Origin: Runella slithyformis DSM 19594 | Lineage (GTDB): Bacteria > Bacteroidota > Bacteroidia > Cytophagales > Spirosomataceae | Direction: 5' to 3' | NCBI RefSeq assembly: GCF_000218895.1 | Contig: NC_015703.1 | Span: 4,849,001-4,913,000 of the forward strand | DNA: 64,000 bases | In this document: piece by piece, positions 27,664-37,900 of the stretch | Layout: each line of letters opens with the position of its first letter | Position numbering within the stretch: position 1 is the first letter of the stretch | Made by a program: the position numbers and the translations under genes | Notes under the pieces: generated by a model | Databases searched by the model: none | What the model saw: only the letters and a program-made list of their open reading frames with translations | What the model was told of the DNA's origin: nothing

Positions 27664-27977
27664 AATTTCCGAAGGGGTTGAACGAAACATTCTGTGTAGA
27701 ACGCCTAAATCCTATTTAAACAAGCCGCCTAGTCGGAAATGTAGTATTGTCTATTACGACAGCATTTAATTTAAAATTCACTTTTTTCTTCACCCATCTA
27801 ACGACTTTAGAAAATTAGAAATTCCTTAGAATTGAGCAGCTTGTAACGGCTTATGTTTGAGCAAAAGCCCGTTGTCCCCCCGTTGTGCGTAGTGTTCTTT
27901 GAACACTGCGTACTGTACAGAAGAGGCCGTTTGTAACGGCCCTACCAAGCCTGCTAAACTCTCCAAGTATCTTAATT
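27664..27977. other. Gap holding REP hairpins left of the RAYT gene
   Basis: No gene is supported in this 314-base interval. Bases 27838-27941 hold hairpin-forming repeats (listed separately) of the kind mobilised by RAYT transposases. The stretch 27664-27825 is AT-rich with nothing recognisable. The reading frame 27826-28053 on the minus strand passes through the hairpins and is not a gene. Confidence 0.55.
27881..27941. repeat. Left REP pair flanking the RAYT gene
   Basis: Two hairpins. The first has arms AGTGTTC and GAACACT around TTT (27891-27907) inside a wider GTGCGTAG...CTGCGTAC frame. The second has arms GGCCGTT and AACGGCC around TGT (27925-27941). Read on the minus strand, the order and sequences match the pair on the other side of the RAYT gene (28571-28630), so the two pairs form an inverted repeat around the transposase. 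A further half copy, CTTGTAACGGC, lies at 27840-27850. Confidence 0.65.
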
Positions 27978-28532
27978 TCATAGTAATTCTACCTCCAATA
28001 GTCCTTTTTGATTGTTGATGTAATCTCGTGCTGATGAAAAACGGTATTCCCACGGCTCATCTACCAATCCTGCTTTTACAGGGTTCTCATGGATATATTG
28101 CAACTTCTGTTCTATAAACTTATTGCTTGTTAATTCAATAGGATGGTTCTCCTGTTGCCAAAATTGATAGTTAGTGTTTTTGGCGTTATCCTCTCCTGCC
28201 TTTTTAAACAGCCATAGCATCCAACTCCTCCTGCTTTCAGGAAGTTCTTTGTCTTCAATAGCTGAAATGATTTGCTTAGAAGTAAATTTCTTGAAATCAC
28301 GTAGCACATCCGACGGATGGCTTCCAAATTTGGTGGAAATCATTAAATGCAGGTGATTTGACATGATGCACCACGCATGGATGCGTAATCCTTTTTCTTT
28401 TTGGCAGTAGTTAAGGCTTTCTAAAACGATGTCTACATACGTATGTCTGGTGAACACGTCCACCCACTGAACCGTAGCAAAAGTGATAAAATAAAGCCCT
28501 TCTGGATTTTGTATTCTGCGTGCAAATGCCAT
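27978..28532 (-). CDS. REP-associated tyrosine transposase (RAYT, Y1/IS200-like)
   Basis: A 184-aa single-strand DNA transposase of the Y1 HUH class. The metal-binding HUH motif is HLHLM in AWCIMSNHLHLMIS, and the family's N-terminal FITFATVQW strand is present. The catalytic Tyr is expected in the helix near KLQYIHENPVKAGLVDEPWEYRFSSARDY, a stretch very typical of the family. RAYTs bind and cut REP hairpins. Here inverted pairs of such hairpins flank the gene on both sides (27881-27941 and 28571-28630), so the gene and its target repeats are together. The frame is intact and full length. Confidence 0.88.
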   Translation of the reverse strand: MAFARRIQNPEGLYFITFATVQWVDVFTRHTYVDIVLESLNYCQKEKGLRIHAWCIMSNHLHLMISTKFGSHPSDVLRDFKKFTSKQIISAIEDKELPESRRSWMLWLFKKAGEDNAKNTNYQFWQQENHPIELTSNKFIEQKLQYIHENPVKAGLVDEPWEYRFSSARDYINNQKGLLEVELL

Positions 28533-28570
28533 TGATTCTACGGTTACGTTTTTGATGCTTTTACTTGGTC

Positions 28571-28630
28571 GGGCAGTTACAAACTGCCCTCTATTTTTAG
28601 TACGCAGTCCTCCTTCGGAAGACTACGCAC
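28571..28630. repeat. Right REP pair flanking the RAYT gene
   Basis: First hairpin: arms GGGCAGTT and AACTGCCC around ACA (28571-28589). Second: GTACGCAGTC ... GACTACGCAC with an inner TCC-TTC-GGA stem (28600-28630). These match the left pair in reverse order and orientation: the same ACA loop (read as TGT on the left), the same GTACGCAGT and ACTACGCACAAC edges. The repeat runs directly into the truncated IS3-type gene at about 28641, so it marks one end of an insertion. Confidence 0.65.
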
Positions 28631-28640
28631 AACAGGGGTG

Positions 28641-29678
28641 GCAGAGAAAGAACTTACTATTAGGGTTCAGAGCGAATTATTAAAAAAAACTTGTTACACA
28701 AACCCCTTCGACTCATGGTAGCACATCATTGCATTCAAGAAGGTATGCCTAAAAAACTGGTACTTAATTTGTGTCATATCGCTCGCAGCTCATTTTATGA
28801 TAAGCCTGTTTCAGAAACTCAAAAGAGCGGCAGAGCTATCTCAACGTCGACTAAAAAACAAACAGGTGGCTGCGAGGCGGACAGTGTTATAGTGGACCAT
28901 ATCAAGCATCTATTGGCTCAACCTTTCGTGGATTATGGATACTTGAAAACTACATTTTTCTTGCGTGACGAGAAAAAATACATTATCAATCCTAAGAAAG
29001 TATACCGTTTGATGAAAGAGAATGGCCTTCTAAACACGGGTAAAGGGGTGCGAAACACAACTCTCCGTCAATGGGTGAAAGAGCTTGTACCTAAGCCAAT
29101 GACTGAGTTCTCGTATTTTGAATTCGATATTAAGTACATTTATATCCAAGGCAAACGCAGTAATGCTCAGGTTTTGACTGTGATTGACGTGTTTAGCCGT
29201 TGGAATATGGGGCATATTATCAAATGGAACATTCGCCAACAGGATGTTATCTTACTTTTCAATGAAATCTTTGATAAATACGATTTACCTCATCAATTTT
29301 ATGTCCGAAATGATAATGGCAGTCACCGCGGCGGCGGACCGCTTTGTAGCCGACTTAGTGCAGCAGTATTTTCGAGATAAGAATATTGTCCAAGAGTTTA
29401 CCAAACCGGCTACCCCGGAGCAAAACGCACATATTGAGTCTTATCACAGTATCATGGAAAGCGTAATTTGCAAACGCTATGAGTTCGATGAGCTAGACAC
29501 TGCAGGCACTACCCTAAATCAGTTCAGAGAGTTCTATAATTTTGAACGAATCCACTCGGGACTCCGGTTCAAAAGTCCCGATAAATTCCTCCTCAAAAGA
29601 GGTATTGATATGAAAAATCAGTCCCCAAAACTAACAAAAATTAAAACTTCTAATTTGGAGATTTTGTCCAATAATTAG
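28641..29678 (+). pseudogene. IS3-family transposase remnant (5'-truncated, frameshifted)
   Basis: The sequence begins abruptly after the REP pair with an open frame AEKELTIRVQSELLKK, like the coiled-coil end of an OrfA, then an A8 run (28682-28689) of the sort used for programmed frameshifting. The OrfB-like part follows: HTH_21-like LRLMVAHHCIQEGMPKK, then an integrase core with Asp in FEFDIKYIYI, Asp in VRNDNGS and, in another frame, Glu in ATPEQNAHIESYHSIME. The frame changes between about 29325 and 29345, in GCGGCGGCGG, right after the second catalytic Asp, so no complete transposase can be made. Both ends of the IS are unclear; the OrfA start is missing. Confidence 0.8.
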
Positions 29679-29730
29679 GGGGTTAGGCCAAAAGATAATT
29701 TGTAATAACTATTCTTTGAAAGAAAGTGTA

Positions 29731-30591
29731 TCAGGACTGTTTTGAATACGCCGATCTAAGCATCACCACAGAAGTGTAAACAATCACAATAATCACCAAC
29801 CAACGGAGCGTATCTAAGGGCAAAGATTTTACAATCAAAGCTGCTATCAACACAGCAATAATGCCGGGCAATGCCATCGCAACAGCCGCTTTTCGGTTAT
29901 AAGCCCCTTCTTTGATAAACTTAATCGAAGCAGGAGGCATCAAAAAAGCACAGGAGCCCATCATGATCGGAAAGGCAACTTGCGGCGATAACCCTAAGGC
30001 AAAAACCATCGCCATACATGGGGCGTAGAGCCCAATACCCGCGGTCATCAATGCACCCAAAAGGAAATTTACGGCAACCGCAACAGTCAGTTTAACTCCG
30101 CTTAGACCAATGGCTGTGCCACCTCCCTGAATCCATTGCATCTTACCTGCAAACATAAATCCGGCCGTAATCAACAAAGCAAAGCCCATCACAATGCGTA
30201 TTCTCTTTTCAGACATTTTTGACACTGCCCCCGCACCCAATAGTGCACCTGCCGCCGCCGATACAAGCATCAGCAGTAAGGTGACCGACTCCACCTCAAT
30301 GACGGTGATGAAAATAAGGGCTTGAATTAAAACAGGCAGCGTGTTGGCCACATTGAGTGTGCCGGGCAAAACACGGTCTTCGGTTTGTTTGGTAAATTTC
30401 AACAGGGCTGTTTGGGGCGCAAAAGCGCCAATCCCCAAAACGTCAAAAAAATTGACCACAAACCCAATGAGCCCCGTTTTGAGCCAACTGACATTTTCAA
30501 GGTTGTTTTTGTGTTTTGAAAAATCCTTAAAAAGGGCGATGCTGAACCAAATGGTTAGTATAGCCAACGACAGCCAGATGAATTGTATCAT
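29731..30591 (-). CDS. TauE/SafE-type membrane transporter
   Basis: A 286-aa protein with about eight membrane helices, in the family of putative sulfite/organosulfonate exporters (TauE/SafE, formerly DUF81). The two halves each start with an acidic-glycine loop (GFVVNFFDVLGIGAFAP in the first half, LLGALMTAGIGLYAPCMAM in the second), as expected for the internal duplication. The family moves anionic sulfur or carboxylate compounds across the inner membrane. Export of sulfite would fit an organism with several sulfatases, but sulfatases release sulfate, so this link is weak. It is divergent from the serine dehydratase gene. Confidence 0.85.
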   Translation of the reverse strand: MIQFIWLSLAILTIWFSIALFKDFSKHKNNLENVSWLKTGLIGFVVNFFDVLGIGAFAPQTALLKFTKQTEDRVLPGTLNVANTLPVLIQALIFITVIEVESVTLLLMLVSAAAGALLGAGAVSKMSEKRIRIVMGFALLITAGFMFAGKMQWIQGGGTAIGLSGVKLTVAVAVNFLLGALMTAGIGLYAPCMAMVFALGLSPQVAFPIMMGSCAFLMPPASIKFIKEGAYNRKAAVAMALPGIIAVLIAALIVKSLPLDTLRWLVIIVIVYTSVVMLRSAYSKQS

Positions 30592-30609
30592 AAAGTTAGG
30601 TAGTTATTT

Positions 30610-30640
30610 CAAAAGTAAGATTAATATTATTGCTTTAAAA
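30610..30640 (-). promoter_or_regulatory. Candidate promoter of the TauE/SafE gene
   Basis: On the minus strand TACTTTTG (30610-30617) fits the -7 consensus TAnnTTTG. At a 19-base spacing upstream lies TTTT (30637-30640), three of four matches to the -33 TTTG. The start codon at 30591 is 19 bases beyond the -7 element. Confidence 0.4.
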
Positions 30641-30752
30641 CTTTCAGCGAATGTAAAGTAGGAAACCCCAATTTACACATTTCTTATGGTGTATCTTTTT
30701 GTCCCAAACGTTACCCAAAAAGTCATATCCAATCCAAAAAAATCAAATCAAC

Positions 30753-32330
30753 ATGAGCGCTTATCCAAGTATTTTCAATGATGTAATCGGCCCTGTGATG
30801 AGAGGCCCGTCAAGTTCGCATTGTGCGGCATCTTTGCGGATAGCTCGCCTATGTCGAGACCTTATGGACGAAAATATCAAAGATATTTTGATTGAATTTG
30901 ACCCCAACGGCTCGTTGGCAACCACGCACAAAAGCCAAGGCTCAGACATGGGTTTATTTGGCGGGTTTTTAGGTTGGGAAGCTTACGATGAGCGTTTGCC
31001 GGCCTCTGAAAAATACCTCGCCACTGCGGGAATCAATGTGGAAATTAACATCCGTGATATCAACGCAGACCACCCAAATACCTATAAAATCAGACTCAAA
31101 AACGATAAAGAAGCCCGAAACTTAACGGCTATTTCTACGGGCGGCGGCATGATTGAAGTCATTGAAATTGATGGCGTTGCGGTGTCTATGGCCGGCGATT
31201 ATTTTGAAACCCTTGTTTATTGTACCGAATCAGATGAAATTATATCTTTTTTGAAAGCTTCCATTCCTTACGATTCAATAGCGTTTCACCAAGGGGAAAT
31301 CAGTTTTGTGGAAATCAAATCCCAAGCTCCCATTGACCGGATTATTGGTGATGAGTTGAAGGCAATGAAGAGCGTTTTGTTTATAAAATGCCTGAAGCCG
31401 GTACTGCCTGTAATGGCCCGAAACAACCTACAGGTGCCATTTATTACCTGCCACGAAATGCTTGCCTACAATGAAGGAAAAAATAAATCATTATGGGAGC
31501 TGGCCGTGGATTATGAAGCAGCTCGTGGAAATATTTCTGCCGAAGAAGTGTTTGAAAAGATGCGTAAAATCATTCACATCATGGGAAATGCCATTGATTT
31601 AGGTCTGAAAGGCACGCAGTATGAAGACAGGATATTGGGGAGTCAGTCGCTGCAATTCCAACAAAAACTGGCGGCGAAACAATTGGTCGGTGGCGATGCC
31701 AACAACAGAATAATCATGTACGTATCGGCCATGATGGAAGTGAAAAGTTCCATGGGGGTCATCGTGGCCGCACCCACAGCGGGCTCGTGCGGGGCTTTGC
31801 CCGGAGCATTGTTCGGAACAGCCCATGCCCTGGATTTGCCCGAGGATGAAATCGTAAAAGCCATGCTCTCAGCCGGTTTGATTGGGGTATTTATAGCGGC
31901 TCATGCCACTTTTGCGGCAGAAGTAGGTGGTTGTATGGCCGAAACAGGCTCGGGTGGAGGCATGGCCGCCGCCGCCATTGTAGGCATGAAAGGCGGTACA
32001 TTGAAACAATCCATTGCCGCGGCATCGTTGGCTTTACAAAATTCATTGGGTATCATCTGTGACCCCATCGGAAACCGAGTGGAAGCTCCTTGTCTGGGTA
32101 GAAATGTAATGGCAGCTACCAACGCCGTTTCCTGCGCCAACATGGCTTTGTCGGATTATGAGCAACTTATTCCTTTGGACGAAGTAATCGAAACCATGAA
32201 AGCCGTAGGAGATCAAATTCACCATACTCTTCGCTGTACCAACCTCGGTGGGCTATCCATCACTAAGGCAGCCAAAAAAATCGAAGCCATGCTCGAAGAA
32301 CAGCCCGGTAAATTCTTTAAGAGTTGCTGA
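30753..32330 (+). CDS. sdaA: L-serine dehydratase (iron-sulfur type, single chain)
   Basis: From ATG 30753 (MSAYPSIFNDVIGPVMRGPSS) this is a 525-aa protein; a longer frame to 30699 starts with TTG and is unlikely. It fuses the beta region (GPVMRGPSSSH, a substrate-binding motif) to the alpha region, which carries PTAGSCGALPGAL, GGCMAETGSGGGMAAA and GIICDPIGNRVEAPCLG. The cysteines in these motifs should hold the catalytic [4Fe-4S] cluster. It converts L-serine to pyruvate and ammonia in the cytosol. It stands alone between the divergent TauE/SafE gene and the next plus-strand gene. Gene symbol follows the general family; a paralogous beta-elimination substrate is possible. Confidence 0.88.
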   Translation: MSAYPSIFNDVIGPVMRGPSSSHCAASLRIARLCRDLMDENIKDILIEFDPNGSLATTHKSQGSDMGLFGGFLGWEAYDERLPASEKYLATAGINVEINIRDINADHPNTYKIRLKNDKEARNLTAISTGGGMIEVIEIDGVAVSMAGDYFETLVYCTESDEIISFLKASIPYDSIAFHQGEISFVEIKSQAPIDRIIGDELKAMKSVLFIKCLKPVLPVMARNNLQVPFITCHEMLAYNEGKNKSLWELAVDYEAARGNISAEEVFEKMRKIIHIMGNAIDLGLKGTQYEDRILGSQSLQFQQKLAAKQLVGGDANNRIIMYVSAMMEVKSSMGVIVAAPTAGSCGALPGALFGTAHALDLPEDEIVKAMLSAGLIGVFIAAHATFAAEVGGCMAETGSGGGMAAAAIVGMKGGTLKQSIAAASLALQNSLGIICDPIGNRVEAPCLGRNVMAATNAVSCANMALSDYEQLIPLDEVIETMKAVGDQIHHTLRCTNLGGLSITKAAKKIEAMLEEQPGKFFKSC

Positions 32331-32391
32331 AACTATCGTATTCAGGCATAAAAGAAGACCTTATGGCATCAAACTTACATTTATACCGGCA

Positions 32392-33951
32392 ATGAAGAAT
32401 ATTTCCACACTGTTAGTAGCCTTTTTATCCCTCCTTTCTTCAGGAAGTGTAAAGGCAATTTATTTTAAGGAAGATGAACCGGTTACTAAAAAATATACCT
32501 ACCAATTCCTGTCTCCTTACCAAAAGCACTTGTTTGAGGCTTTTATCAACGATGAAATTCCGACGGGGAAGAAAATCGCGGAGGTATTAACAAATCATAC
32601 GAGTCTGCGAAGCAAAACCCGCTTGGCGGAGGCGTTGTTGTTTCGCAATAAAGCAGGCGACAAAGAAAATGCCGCTGAAATTCTGACGTGGATTCTGAAA
32701 AATCAGCATCGGGACGAGAATACGAAAATCTACGGTATCTGGAAAACAAACATCGACGACGACAAATTTGACCAAAACTGGCGGGAGTTTATCGGTTGTG
32801 AACTCATCATCATTCGCCATAAATACAGCCACCTGTTGCCTAAAGATATTCTGAAAGAAATAGAAATCGGTTTGGTACATGCCGCTCGTGGTGCCTTAAA
32901 ACGAAACGTCGGAGCTGATTACACCAACATTTCCATCATGAGTGCTTTTTTGATGAACTATGTCGGAACAGAATTCAAGATAGAAGAACTGAAAACGGCC
33001 GGGTTGAAGAAGGCGCACGACGTATTTAATTTGTTTCAATCGCATAAAACCTTCAGCGAATACAACTCGCCCACCTACTACGGGGTTACGCTCGTGGCCA
33101 TTGCGTTATGGCGTGAGTTGGCGTTTTCGCCCGAGATAAAGCAGATGGGGCAAACGCTCGAAGCCGCATTTTGGCACGAGGCCACCACTTTTTACAATGC
33201 TAATCTCAAAAATATGCCCGGTCCGTATTTTAGAGGCTACGGCATGGACATGCAAAAGTATTTCTCCATCATGGGTATATGGATCGCCATTGCCGTTGAC
33301 AACGAAAAGCAAGCCCCGATACCGCCCACAACCGATGGCCCTAAATACGGCGAAATGAGCAACATCGCGCCGATTTTTAACCTTGGCCTGTCCATTCCAA
33401 AAGCAGATTTGGCGGCTTTAAAAGCATTTACCGAACCGCGATTCATCAGCCGAACGGTGCCGAATAAGTACATCGGCGACAGTCTTAAAGAGGTGACGGC
33501 GATGATTAATAAAGATTGGATGATGGGTGGGGTTTGGGGAAATCGGCGGATTTGGAATCAAATAAAAACGGGGGCTATTCACTGGAAAACCGTTGACGGT
33601 GATGTAGCCTGGCTGTTGGTGCCGGGCAACGGCAAGACGAATGTGAAAGTCAATAAAACGGATATGAGTCTTTATCTCGCAGATACAAAAGCAACAAGTA
33701 TTGAGCTGTTTGTTTCCGTTAAAGAGGCAATCGTTGATTCATTCGCTGACAAAGTATGGACCTTGCCGGCCATGACAATGAACATAAACACGGCGTTGAA
33801 AAGAAAGACGGTTGAAAAAATAGATGCAGCGCTTTTTGAAAAAGACCAAGCCGTTTCTGAACACTGCTCAAACGTCATCAAAATCGTATATGAAATCCCA
33901 ACATCTTGGGACGCTTCGAAGCCTTTACTGGAAATTACCCCTAAAAAGTAA
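32392..33951 (+). CDS. Secreted alpha/alpha-barrel-type protein, unknown function
   Basis: The ATG at 32392 gives a signal peptide (MKNISTLLVAFLSLLSSGSV) and a 519-aa protein; the frame extends to 32248 but would overlap the serine dehydratase. Residues about 60-320 are helical with conserved-looking aromatic loops (FSEYNSPTYYGVTLVAIALWRE, GPYFRGYGMDMQKYFSIMG). The C-terminal 180 residues look beta-rich. This is the outline of heparinase/alginate-lyase-like enzymes, and the Tyr/His-rich SPTYYGV and YGMDMQKY loops could line an active site. I recognise no defined family. It lies 61 bases after the serine dehydratase stop and 12 bases before the next membrane-protein gene. Confidence 0.65.
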   Translation: MKNISTLLVAFLSLLSSGSVKAIYFKEDEPVTKKYTYQFLSPYQKHLFEAFINDEIPTGKKIAEVLTNHTSLRSKTRLAEALLFRNKAGDKENAAEILTWILKNQHRDENTKIYGIWKTNIDDDKFDQNWREFIGCELIIIRHKYSHLLPKDILKEIEIGLVHAARGALKRNVGADYTNISIMSAFLMNYVGTEFKIEELKTAGLKKAHDVFNLFQSHKTFSEYNSPTYYGVTLVAIALWRELAFSPEIKQMGQTLEAAFWHEATTFYNANLKNMPGPYFRGYGMDMQKYFSIMGIWIAIAVDNEKQAPIPPTTDGPKYGEMSNIAPIFNLGLSIPKADLAALKAFTEPRFISRTVPNKYIGDSLKEVTAMINKDWMMGGVWGNRRIWNQIKTGAIHWKTVDGDVAWLLVPGNGKTNVKVNKTDMSLYLADTKATSIELFVSVKEAIVDSFADKVWTLPAMTMNINTALKRKTVEKIDAALFEKDQAVSEHCSNVIKIVYEIPTSWDASKPLLEITPKK

Positions 33952-33963
33952 GTCATACAGTTT

Positions 33964-34800
33964 ATGAAAAAACAGCTTTGGTATTCGTTTTTGACTCGTG
34001 CATTTTTTATTACGTTCGCAATGTGGGCTATTTGGTTTTGCGCCAATGCTTTTTTAAACGGCGATGTTTGGGCAGGAATGGTCATCAGTAAATCAGCCTT
34101 AACCGCTGAATACTGCGAGTTCAATAACGTGGCCCGATTCTTCCACCAACGCATGAACACGTATTCCAACCTGGCCTATTTTTTCTTTGGCTTAGTGATT
34201 TTACAAATTGGGTTGGAGGATCGAAAAAATCAGAGTATAAAGCAACAAAACAGGCTGGAAGCCTTTCCGTTATTGTCGGTGTCGATGGGCATAGCTTTTA
34301 TCTATTTGTGTTTTGGCAGCGCTTTTTTTCACGCGTCGCTCACGTATGTGGGGCAGCGCGTAGACATGAACGGCACCTATGCACTCACGCTGGTTTTGGT
34401 CAGTATCGCTTTGTATCATGTGTTTCATAAAATTCGCTTTTCGACCACCGCCCAAAAGCTTTGCATGGTCTTTTTAGTGATTCTAACGGTATTGTTTCTG
34501 AAGATTGCCTTACTGATTCCAAGCGGTATATTGCTGCCTTCCCTCATTTTGACCTTGTTGCTGTTCACGGGTATCAATTATGTGCAATTCCGAAAAGAGC
34601 GCTCCGGCATCTTGGCTATTCTGAGTTTTATCCTGATTGTCGTTGCCATTTATGTACGCACGATGGATGTGCAAAAAATGGGTTGTAATCCCCATTCCTG
34701 CTATCAGGGACACGCCCTGTGGCATTTGTTGACGGCCTTGAGCAGTGTGTGCAGTTATTGCTTTTTCCGATTTGCGGGAAAAAACCTAATCGCTCCCTGA
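33964..34800 (+). CDS. Ceramidase/CREST-superfamily integral membrane protein
   Basis: A 278-aa protein with about seven membrane helices. Motifs fit the CREST superfamily that includes alkaline ceramidases: CEFNNVARFFHQRMNTYSNLAYF (E...N...NT.SNL), SAFFHASLTYVGQRVD (S..FH...D) and a C-terminal GHALWHLLTALSS (H...H). In characterised members the three His, Asp and Ser residues bind zinc and hydrolyse an amide bond in membrane lipids. Bacteroidota make sphingolipids and sulfonolipids, so an N-acyl lipid amidase is plausible; the substrate is inferred. The start at 33964 leaves 12 bases after the preceding stop. Confidence 0.75.
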   Translation: MKKQLWYSFLTRAFFITFAMWAIWFCANAFLNGDVWAGMVISKSALTAEYCEFNNVARFFHQRMNTYSNLAYFFFGLVILQIGLEDRKNQSIKQQNRLEAFPLLSVSMGIAFIYLCFGSAFFHASLTYVGQRVDMNGTYALTLVLVSIALYHVFHKIRFSTTAQKLCMVFLVILTVLFLKIALLIPSGILLPSLILTLLLFTGINYVQFRKERSGILAILSFILIVVAIYVRTMDVQKMGCNPHSCYQGHALWHLLTALSSVCSYCFFRFAGKNLIAP

Positions 34801-34904
34801 GTTCAGGCAAGCAGTTTTATGAAACATTCTGTTTTTTATTTTGAAGGCATGAAAAGCCGAATTCTTACCCTTAACTTCCCTCAAAACCACTTTCTTAACA
34901 AACG

Positions 34905-37900
34905 ATGAGATCTATTTTTACGCTGATTTTGATTGCCTTAACTCTTGCAGAAGGAGTTGCGCAGAACAAAAAGAAAACAAAAGCCACCGCTGCCGTGACC
35001 GTAGTGGAAACGCCCAAGCCTGTCAAAATGGACTATGACAGTGTGTTTAAGGCGGTTAAATGGCGCAATATCGGTCCCTTTCGAGGCGGACGCTCCGTAA
35101 CGGCTTCCGGGGTAGTCGGCCATCCGCTCGTGTATTATATGGGTACCACCGGGGGCGGACTTTGGAAAACAACCGATGCCGGGCTTACGTGGTCCAATTG
35201 TTCGGATGGATACTTCAAAACCGGTTCGGTGGGCGCAGTTTCGGTAGCCGAGTCAGACCCCAATGTCGTGTATGTAGGCATGGGCGAACACGCACCGCGC
35301 GGTGTCATGACTTCCTACGGCGACGGTGTCTATAAATCGACCGATGCCGGCAAGACGTGGACGAAGCTCGGCCTTGACCTTACCCGTCATATTTCCCGCA
35401 TCAGCATTCACCCCCAAAATCCCGACATTGTATACGTGGCTGCACAGGGGGCATTGCACGGAGCGTCGGAAGAACGCGGCATCTATAAATCAGTGGATGG
35501 CGGCAAAACGTGGAAAAAAACGCTTTTTGTGGACAACAATACAGGTTGTTCGGATTTGAGCATGGATGTTACCAATCCACGGATTCTGTACGCGGCCATG
35601 TGGGATCACCGTCGTTTGCCTTGGCAAATGGTCAGCGGTGGCAAAGGAAGCGGTTTGTACAAATCGGTGGATGCCGGTGAGACGTGGACGAAAATGGAAA
35701 AAGGCCTGCCCAAAGAATTGGGCAAAATGGGCATTGCAGTGTCGAGAGCCAATCCAAATCGCGTATTTGCGGTCATAGAGTCAGATACCGAAAAAGAGCA
35801 GGGCGGTGTTTTTCGTTCGGACGATGCCGGAAAGACCTGGACGCGCGTCAGCAAAGACCACCGAACCGTGCAACGGGCGTGGTATTACATTGAGATTTTT
35901 GCCGACCCTACCAACGAAAATGTGGTCTATGTGCTGAATTCGCCCGCCCTCAAATCCATTGACGGCGGCAAAACCTTCAGTCGGGTCTTTGGCGGAACCC
36001 ACGGTGACCACCATGATCTGTGGATACACCCGACCAACGGTAAAAATATAGTGTTGGCCAACGACGGCGGTGCAGCGGTCTCTTTTAACGGCGGAGAAAC
36101 CTTCTCGCCTCAGAATCAGATGCCTACGGCTCAAATGTACCGCATCAACGCCGATAATCTGTTTCCCTACCGTATTTACGGCGGACAACAAGACAACAGC
36201 TCGGTCATGATTCCGAGCCGGTCGACCCACGGCAGCGGCATTACCGAACGGGATTGGGAACCGTCGGCCGGTGGAGAAAGCGCTTTTATTGCTTTCGATC
36301 CCGATGCGCCGCGCTACCTCATGGGCGGCAGTTATCAGGGAACCATTGAGTTGTTGGATTTACAAAATAAAGAAGGGAAAGGTGTAATGACCGCTCCGAT
36401 TCAGTACCAGGCATTGAAGGCCAAAGAAATGAAATACCGCTTCAACTGGAATGCGCCCATCATCTATTCCAAGCGTGAAAAAGCCTTTTATCATGCCGGA
36501 AACGTCGTGTTGAAAACAACCGATCTGGGGAAAACGTGGGTGGAAAATTCACCTGACCTGACGCGGAAAGACACCACCAAACTGGGATTGGGCGGAGCCC
36601 CCTACACCAATGAAGGGGCAGGGGGTGAAAACTACGCAACGATTTCGTACCTGATCGAATCGCCTAACGAAACGGGTGTTTTCTGGTCAGGCAGTGATGA
36701 TGGATTGGTCCACGTGACGAAAGACAACGGCAAAACGTGGACGAACGTAACGCCTGCCGGACTTGAAGAATGTTTGATCAATGCCATTGAGGTTTCGCCG
36801 CACGATAACGCAGTAGCCTACCTTGCCACGCATCGTTACAAACAAAATGATTTTACTCCTTCTGTTTATAAAACAACCGATTACGGTAAAACATGGACGA
36901 AAATCACGGAAGGAATTCCGTACGGGGCCTGTGTGCGGGTGGTGAGAGAAGATTCGCAGCGCAAAGACCTGCTTTTTGCAGGGACTGAAACGGGACTGTA
37001 TGTTTCTTATAATGGCGGTAAAAATTGGTCGGCAATGCAGTTGAATCTGCCCGTGACACCCATTACGGATCTGAAAGTACACCAAAATGACCTGATTGCA
37101 GCTACGCAGGGACGGTCGTTTTGGATATTGGATGATTTAGGTCCGCTGCGTCAGTGGAAAGGAAATTTGCCCAAAGACAGTTTGTTCGTTTTTACGCCCG
37201 AAGACGCCTATCGGGTTTCGGGGCGCAGTCTATTGGATCAGGTAAGTGAAGACGACGATGATAACTCGTCCTCATTCGGCACCAATCCTTCAACGGGCGT
37301 GGTTTTTTATTATAATCTGCCGGCTAAGGCTGATACTTCAAAGACGTTGACATTGGAAATAAGCAATGAAAAAGGAGAAGTGTTGAGAACCTACAGCAGC
37401 AAAAAAGACAAGGATTTTGAGGTATACCCCGGAGGTCCCACCCCCGATCCAACGCTGTTGACCAAAGGCGGCATGAATCGTTTTGTATGGAACCTGCGGG
37501 CCGAAAGCATCAAAGGGATTCCGAAAGTGTATATTGAAGGCAGTTACGTGGGGCGGAGGATGTCGCCGGGCAGTTATTTCGCCAAGTTTACTTATGGGAA
37601 CCAAACTCAAACCGTTTCCGTAAAAGTTCTGCCCGACCCACGCATCAATGCTTCGAATGCTGATTATCAAAATCAGGAAAATACGCTCAAAGCGCTCGAA
37701 AACAGCACCAACGACATTCACGAATCCATTGCCAAAATGCGAAAAGTGTCGAAGCAGATCAGTGAAGTGAGCACTTTATTGGCGGATAAAACCGACCTGA
37801 AATCGGTAGTAGACGCCGGCAATGCCATTGTGAAGAAAATCAAGGCGTGGGAGGCGAAATTGGTTCAGAATAAGTCGGAATCGAATGACGATGTGATCAA

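Noticed and set aside
32248-32391. N-terminal extension of the 32392 protein
   Set aside because: It overlaps the serine dehydratase coding sequence in another frame and would hide the signal peptide.
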